Shown here in pieces: positions 61,210 through 64,000 of a stretch of 64,000 nucleotides of DNA. Position 1 is the first letter of the stretch; each line of letters starts with the position of its first letter. The stretch is from Rhodococcus sp. SBT000017. Its GTDB lineage: Bacteria > Actinomycetota > Actinomycetes > Mycobacteriales > Mycobacteriaceae. The stretch is from positions 3,224,001 to 3,288,000 of the forward strand of contig NZ_REFU01000001.1 in the NCBI RefSeq assembly GCF_003688915.1, in the 5' to 3' direction. Under the pieces are notes generated by a model that was given only the letters and a program-made list of their open reading frames with translations, was not told where the DNA came from and made no database searches. The position numbers were made by a program, and so were the translations under genes.

Positions 61210-62094
61210 GTGATCGAAATTCTCACCCCACGCGAGGTTCCCCTCGGCGGCCCCCGAGCACTGAAGGTTCGGCGCACGCTCCCGCAGCGGCAGCGGTCAC
61301 TGATCGGCGCGTGGTGCTTCGCCGACCACTACGGGCCCGACACCTCGTCGATGGACGTGCCACCCCATCCGCACACCGGACTCCAGACCGTCAGCTGGCT
61401 GTTCTCCGGCGAGATCGAACACCGCGACAGCGTCGGATCACATGCCGTGGTGCGGCCCGGCGAACTGAACCTGATGACGGCCGGCCACGGCATCAGTCAT
61501 TCCGAGACCTCCACTCCGCAGACCGAGATTCTGCACGGCATGCAACTGTGGGTTGCCCTTCCGGCTCGATCTCGCTTCACCGCACCGACGTTCGAGCACC
61601 ACGTGCCACAGACCCACACGAGCCAGGGGCTGACCGCACGAGTGTTCCTCGGCTCACTGCTCGGCGAGACCTCGCCGGTGTCCACGTTCACCCCACTTCT
61701 CGGAGCCGAGATCGTGCTCGACGCCGGCGCCCGCGTCACCCTCGACGTCGACCCGACGTTCGAGCACGGCGTCATCGTCGATCAGGGTGCCGTGACGATG
61801 GACGAGACCGCCCTTTCCGCAGCCGATCTCGGCTACCGCGAACCGGGCGGTTCGACGCTCGATCTGCACAATCCGACCCGAGAGCCGGTACGGATGCTGC
61901 TGCTCGGCGGACCGCCGTTCGGAGAGCAGATCGTCATGTGGTGGAACTTCGTCGGCCGCAGCCACGAGGACGTCGTCGAGTACCGGGCCGCCTACGAGCG
62001 GGGCAGCGAGCAGTTCGGCACCGTCGAGGGCTATCCGGGATCTCGACTGCACGCACCACCGCTACCCAACAGCAGGATGCAACCGCGCGGCTGA
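61210..62094 (+). CDS. pirin family protein
   Basis: 294 residues, two cupin domains. The N-terminal metal site is present: PPHPHTGLQTVSW (His53, His55) and GHGISHSE near 93-100. Pirins bind Fe and in bacteria may be quercetin dioxygenases or regulators. GTG 61210 follows AGGAG at five bases, so the upstream in-frame GTG at 61192 is less likely. Convergent with the CNNM gene. Substrate unknown. Confidence 0.9.
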   Translation: MIEILTPREVPLGGPRALKVRRTLPQRQRSLIGAWCFADHYGPDTSSMDVPPHPHTGLQTVSWLFSGEIEHRDSVGSHAVVRPGELNLMTAGHGISHSETSTPQTEILHGMQLWVALPARSRFTAPTFEHHVPQTHTSQGLTARVFLGSLLGETSPVSTFTPLLGAEIVLDAGARVTLDVDPTFEHGVIVDQGAVTMDETALSAADLGYREPGGSTLDLHNPTREPVRMLLLGGPPFGEQIVMWWNFVGRSHEDVVEYRAAYERGSEQFGTVEGYPGSRLHAPPLPNSRMQPRG

Positions 62095-62103
62095 ATCCTC
62101 CTG

Positions 62104-63117
62104 CTAGGCAGCAGGAGCCGTGGGCAGCACCCGCTTGATGACGTCGGTGAGCGTGACGATGCCCAGGAACCGTCCATTGGTCTCGACGACCGCGAGCTGA
62201 ACGCTGCGGTTGCGCATCTGCCGTAGCAACTCGTACACCGGTGTCGAACCGTCGACCGTGTAGGCCTCCCGTGCGTAGTCGGCTGCCGGTTCACCGACGC
62301 CGGCCAGCAACGTGTCCCGCACGTGGACGACGCCGGGCGTCGCGCCGGAGCTGTCGGTGAGCAGTACCCGAAGGTGACCGGAGCGCAACGCCGCCGCCTG
62401 CACATCGGAGACAGTGGAACCGTGCGGCACCGAAGTCGCCTTGGAGTCGGGCACCGTGATCTTCTCGACGGTCAGTGTCTCGAGTTCGATCACCCGAGTG
62501 ATCTGGGTTTGCAGTTCCGGTTCCAGTACACCGACCTGCGACGAGTACTCGACGAGGTTGCGGATGGTCTCGGCGTCGCGTCCGCCGACCGCAGCGCTCT
62601 CCACCGGCTCCACACCCGACCGTTCGACGAGCTTGTTGGCGATCTTGTTGACCCACACCAGGAACAGCCGGAAGGGGCGGACGAATGCCCGAGACGGCAG
62701 TCCGATGATGGTGGCGGCCAGTTCCGGATGCGCGATGGCCCAGGACTTCGGGGCCATCTCCCCGACCACCAGGTGCAGGAACGTCACGAGCAACAGCGAC
62801 AGAGCGAACGCGGCGGTTCCGGCCAACCAGCCCGGCACACCCCACGAGGTGAACACCGGACCCAGCCACGAATCGACGGCGGGCTTGGTGACGGCACCGA
62901 GCGCGAAGGTGCAGGCAGTGATGCCCAGCTGCGCGCCCGCCAGCATGATCGTCAACTCGTTCATTCCGCGCAGCGCAGCCCGCACGGATCGGCTCGTGCC
63001 TGCCTTCTCCTCCAGTCGATGCCTGCGGGCACCGAGCAGAGCGAACTCGATGACGACGAAGAACGCACTCAGTGCGATGAGCAATACCGTCACCGCGACG
63101 ACGACCCACGCGTTCAT
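62104..63117 (-). CDS. CNNM/CorC-type (hemolysin family) transporter
   Basis: 337 residues. DUF21 membrane domain of three or four helices (about 1-170, including FALLGARRHRLEEKAG and the LVVGEMAPKSWAI segment) followed by two CBS domains (about 205-335). These proteins are implicated in Mg2+/Co2+ export or sensing. It lacks the C-terminal CorC_HlyC domain, unlike the upstream gene. ATG overlaps the upstream stop (ATGA), so the two are probably a coupled heteromeric pair, as in many actinobacteria. Confidence 0.87.
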   Translation of the reverse strand: MNAWVVVAVTVLLIALSAFFVVIEFALLGARRHRLEEKAGTSRSVRAALRGMNELTIMLAGAQLGITACTFALGAVTKPAVDSWLGPVFTSWGVPGWLAGTAAFALSLLLVTFLHLVVGEMAPKSWAIAHPELAATIIGLPSRAFVRPFRLFLVWVNKIANKLVERSGVEPVESAAVGGRDAETIRNLVEYSSQVGVLEPELQTQITRVIELETLTVEKITVPDSKATSVPHGSTVSDVQAAALRSGHLRVLLTDSSGATPGVVHVRDTLLAGVGEPAADYAREAYTVDGSTPVYELLRQMRNRSVQLAVVETNGRFLGIVTLTDVIKRVLPTAPAA

Positions 63118-64000
63118 CGGTCCGTCTCCTCGTCCGACTCCGGCGAATCCTCGCTGCCGTCCGGCGAATCCTCGTGAAGTCTGATTCTCAGCTCACTCGG
63201 CACGTGCCGGTCCACCTCGAGTACCTCGACTTCCAGCGACGGACGCGGCGGTACCTCTTCCATCAGGTCGGCCCCGAACACCGCGAGGTCGATTCGCACC
63301 GTGTCTCCGACCTCGGGCAGATTCCCGCCCTCGGCGATGAGCAGGCCGGCGAGCGTCTCGTAGTCGCCTCTCGGCAACAGCATGTCGCGACCGATGGTGC
63401 GTTCGACCTCGTCGACGTGGACGTCGCCGTCCATGAGCCACACTCCGTCTTCCTGATCCTCCACCCCGGCGATGTCCTCGTCGTGCTCGTCGGTGATCTC
63501 GCCGACCAGTTCCTCGGCGAGATCCTCGATGGTGAGTACGCCGGCGAATCCGCCGTATTCATCGATCACGCATGCCAATTCGTTCTTGGTACTCGACAAC
63601 AACTCCAGGGCATCCTCGAGGGCATCAACTCCGGCACGATCAGCGGCTCTCGCATGATCTCGGTGACCGAACGGCTGTCGTCGGGGCAGCGGCCAATACC
63701 TCGGCCAGCTGCACCACACCGATCGGCTCCTCACGGTCGCCGATCACCGGGTAGCGAGTGTGCGCACGCACCATCCGCGCCCGCATCTCGCCGATGGCGG
63801 TGGCGGGGGTGACTGCGTCCACCCGACTGCGCGGGATCATGGCGTGCTCCACATCGCGTTCCGGAAAGTCGAGGATGCGGTCGAGCAGCAACGACAGATC
63901 CTCGGTGAGATCCCCGCTGGCCCGGGAATCTTCGATGATGCTTTCGAGATCCTTGGCGGTGGCACTGCTGTCCACGTCGTGCACCGGTTCGACGCGCAGC
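63114..64000 (-). CDS. CNNM/CorC-type transporter, 5' cut by window edge and twice frameshifted
   Basis: The second member of the pair; its N-terminal membrane domain lies beyond the window. Visible are the CBS region (AMIPRSRVDAVTP, YPVIGDREEPIGVVQLAEVL) and, in another frame, the rest of CBS and the CorC_HlyC domain (ELACVIDEYGGFAGVLTIEDLAEELVGEI, then DVHVDEVERTIGRDMLL). A middle segment, reading DSRSVTEIMREPLIVPELMP, is in the third frame. Adding one G at the run 63683-63686 and one at 63620-63622 (plus-strand letters) restores a continuous protein. Acidic tail rich in Ser/Asp/Glu. Confidence 0.85.

Overview
The window is high-GC DNA (roughly two thirds G+C by eye) from a mycolate-containing actinobacterium, most likely Rhodococcus or a close relative (Rhodococcoides/Nocardia group). 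The evidence is the gene content: ugpAEBC in the mycobacterial order, a PolD1-LigC pair plus a separate LigD, an Rv0910-like SRPBCC protein, plsB2-plsC, an IdeR-type iron box, an Acg-type nitroreductase with universal stress proteins, and an MSMEG_0565-0572-like Nit1C cluster. GTG starts and 4-bp ATGA/GTGA overlaps are frequent. I see no phage, insertion sequence, CRISPR array or intact tRNA/rRNA gene.

Layout. 0-6.7 kb: a P450, then (minus) the ugpAEBC glycerophosphodiester/sugar ABC importer and an L,D-transpeptidase that ends in a strong hairpin. 7.0-10.1 kb: a four-gene translationally coupled operon (GT2, acyl-CoA dehydrogenase-like, PIG-L deacetylase, methyltransferase) of unknown product. 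10.1-18.9 kb: a GAF-ANTAR regulator, a zinc metallopeptidase, an NhaA-DsbA fusion, an SdpI-like protein, PolD1-LigC, a lipoprotein and an MFS exporter. 19-22.2 kb: a stress operon (Acg-like nitroreductase, two USPs, one unknown) with a weak DosR-like box upstream. 22.4-28.8 kb: ilvD (frameshifted), an MFS/TetR divergent pair, a secreted S1 protease and a DUF6319-like protein. 29.2-33.9 kb: plsB-plsC-adenylyl cyclase. 33.9-41.3 kb: an eight-gene Nit1C (cyanide/nitrile nitrogen) cluster including a second nitrilase fold that has lost its catalytic Glu and Cys. 41.6-49.7 kb: two small membrane proteins, an Rv0910-like protein, LigD, a secreted lipase (frameshifted), an IdeR-regulated siderophore-binding lipoprotein, and an ABC exporter with a textbook MerR-type, apparently leaderless promoter. 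49.8-64 kb: Lon, a DJ-1/PfpI protein, a YciI protein, a PrmC paralog, YjbR, a pentapeptide protein, an HhH protein, an SDR, a glycerophosphodiester phosphodiesterase (frameshifted), TetR, ZapE, a diguanylate cyclase, pirin and two CNNM/hemolysin-type transporters, the last frameshifted and cut by the window edge.

A window-scale feature is the set of reading-frame breaks. ilvD, the lipase and the terminal CNNM gene (two breaks) are all restored by adding one C or G to a short C/G run. The GDPD gene needs one base removed (or two added), and ugpB has lost its stop codon where it meets ugpC. The homopolymer bias points to sequencing or assembly errors in at least some of these, so the genes should not be called pseudogenes without read-level checking.

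The most interesting biology is the Nit1C cluster with its catalytically dead nitrilase paralog, the uncharacterised GT2/ACAD/PIG-L/methyltransferase operon, and several clear regulatory sites (IdeR box, MerR spacer promoter, palindromic operators before plsB and between the MFS and TetR genes).
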